This document shows positions 62,431 to 64,000 of a DNA stretch of 64,000 nucleotides, one piece after another. Numbering within the stretch: position 1 is the stretch's first letter; the number at the start of each line of letters is the position of its first letter. Origin of the DNA: Phytophthora colocasiae (Eukaryota > Oomycota > Peronosporomycetes > Peronosporales > Peronosporaceae); NCBI GenBank assembly GCA_018806915.1, contig JAGKQI010000020.1:744001-808000 (forward strand), written 5' to 3'. The notes under the pieces are model-generated. The model did not search any database. It saw only the letters and a program-made list of their open reading frames with translations, and was not told where the DNA came from. The translations under genes and the position numbers were made by a program.

Positions 62431-63912
62431 GCCTCTCTTTCTTCAGATTAAAGGGTACGTGCAGTTTGTGACGCCGCACAAGATTTCACAAGAACTGCTT
62501 ACACCGGTCAACGGTCTAGAAGTCACGACTGAACTGCACAAGATATGCCCGGTAAACGAATTGTTCATGGCTGGCGCATATTGGAATGTCGCGCCAACAC
62601 ATTACTATTATGTGAAAGATGGTGTATTGTGTCACTACCTCATGCCGCAGTACAATCTCCATGGTAATTATTTTCTAGGAAATACTACGGTAAAACCTTA
62701 TCGTACTACCCCAGCAACGTGTAAAGACCAGAGCTACAGATTCGCGAACTACTTCTACCACGGAAGCATCGGCTATTATTCCTTTTATGCGGAAGGTGAG
62801 GGCACATTCTGCGCCCTGGATAACGTTGCTTACGATATCGTGAAAGGCGTTGGGACTCTGGACATTAATGGAGCAACACTAGCTCACGACAAAGGTCGTG
62901 TCGGGTATCTACGATCGTATTGGTACGCATTTACTGGTTCTACCCTGGTTGTTATCCGTTGCTGGGTCCTTCGAAGAAGTTTTATTGCATGCAAACGTTT
63001 TGCTAGACTTTGCGAGCGATTATCGGAACCTGTTCGTTTTGAGGATGCTGTTGTACACGTTCAAGAAAGTATGAGACTGTCAGCACATGGAGCTCGGAAC
63101 TACCAACGCGGTGTTCTACTCTTCTTACTACTGGACCAGGGTCTAATGAGCGATCTGTTCCTTCTCATCACGCAAGAAGGCTTTTTCGGTCGTATTCAGT
63201 GCATTTCTCTGGGTTACAATTTGGCTGGGATCATGTCGATGCTTTTTGAAATGGTTGAAGCGATGCATTGGATGAAGGAAACCTCACGTGCGGGACTAAA
63301 GAGGTTGTTGTTCAATTATGAGACGGCATTGATCGGAGAGCTGATCACATCTGCTCTGATGCAGTATTATTTAACGGTGTTGAACCGATCAAGTCTTCGG
63401 AACACTGAATCCGAGGCAAAAGCAGTCTCATACTATGTGATGAGCTTGGTTGGCCACGGGGTTATTGCGTTAGGGTGTGTTTTCATTATCATTTGTACTC
63501 GTTCATTGGGAGCCTTCGCGTTCGTACTGTGGAAATTCCGCACGTTTAAAGTTTTTATAACGCCGTGTAGTGTGGATGCTACGCTGGGGGTACGATGTAA
63601 GTTGGTGTTTTTGGGAGGATACAGGAGAACAACCAATTGTTCTACAAAGTGAGCACTCTAAAGGCATTTGGACTTTTGAGAATGGTCGAAGAAGATGGCA
63701 ACGAGTTTATTGTCTACACTAAACTCCGATGGAGAGCTCATGATCACCTTTACGTTGCCGGCGCTGTGTCTGATACAACCGTTGTGTCTTGTGACGAACG
63801 CCTGAGTACTGGTGTCGTAAGCCTATTTGATAGGGCATTGGGTGGAGATGTTATCGCAAGTAGGGTCTCTGGTAAGTCTTTACAGCAGGTAGTCATAAGA
63901 AACAAGTTCTGA
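62431..63912 (+). pseudogene. Membrane protein family, copy 3, 3' part
   Basis: This resumes the coding sequence cut at 55044. Joining the two parts with one copy of GCCTC keeps the frame into FLQIKGYVQFVTPHKISQE, which aligns with copies 1 and 2. The body keeps the family blocks (MPQYNLHGNYFLGN, NYFYHGSIGYYSFY, SLVGHGVIALGCVFIIICTR, SVDATLGVRCKLVFLGGY). A one-base deletion near 63625 then shifts the frame; the remainder (FYKVSTLKAFGLLRM onward) is open in the next frame to a stop at 63912. The gene is thus broken twice: by the retrotransposon and by this indel. The window ends 88 bp later with nothing further recognised. Confidence 0.85.
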
Positions 63913-64000
63913 CCGACCTCGGTGCGTTCAGAATATACTCCTAAAGGTACCAAAGCTCGAACACACATCATCGTGTTCGGGAATTCAGTTGGACACGGCA

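Noticed and set aside
1..64000. CRISPR arrays, rRNA genes, RXLR or Crinkler effector genes
   Set aside because: None was found. No short regularly spaced repeats, no rRNA sequence, and no secreted protein with an RXLR-EER or LFLAK motif was seen.

Overview
This window reads as nuclear DNA of an oomycete, most likely Phytophthora or a close relative. The genes are densely packed on both strands. They are intronless or carry a few 50-190 bp GT-AG introns. The proteins include families typical of oomycetes: START-like/FYVE-like proteins, the Myb/SANT-like transposon protein and chromodomain Ty3/Gypsy elements. No species name can be given from the sequence alone. Exon boundaries are my own reading of splice sites plus reading-frame continuity. 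No RNA evidence was available.

Left part, about 1-45.8 kb: a conserved housekeeping block. It contains an ER HSP90 (GRP94) head-to-head with a canopy/DUF3456 protein, an ERV1/ALR sulfhydryl oxidase divergent from a TPR protein, THOC3, a membrane class-3 lipase, FAM32A, a large cysteine-rich unknown protein and a CDKL5-type kinase. Next come two tandem peroxisomal acyl-CoA oxidases, an Aurora kinase, an ASCH-domain protein, an LCCL membrane protein, and a long UBA-like/PDZ/HEAT protein resembling a PP2A scaffold. UBA2, a probable chromatin reader and an EF-hand protein follow. The block ends with two flavin monooxygenases flanking two tandem START/FYVE-like genes.

Right part, about 46-64 kb: a family of three related membrane proteins that has become a transposon landing zone. 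Copies 1 and 2 are intact. Between copies 2 and 3 lies a 4,849-bp DNA transposon with 46-bp terminal inverted repeats and a 3-bp target duplication. It carries a PIF/Harbinger-type DDE transposase with one in-frame stop, a Myb/SANT-like protein, and an apparently intact AWS-SET-postSET protein that looks like a histone lysine methyltransferase. This SET cargo is the most unusual feature of the window. Copy 3 is split by a 7,386-bp chromodomain Ty3/Gypsy element with a 5-bp target duplication and two 326-bp LTRs in which I saw no difference. That element itself contains a nested 1,863-bp pogo/Tc1-like transposon with TA target duplication. A separate 360-bp MITE lies upstream of the chromatin-reader gene.

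How the genes may work together: GRP94 and canopy are known co-chaperone partners in animals, and here they share one 299-bp divergent promoter. The duplicated pairs (ACOX, START/FYVE, FMO, membrane proteins) show local tandem expansion. The two ACOX copies also show signs of gene conversion and of intron differences.
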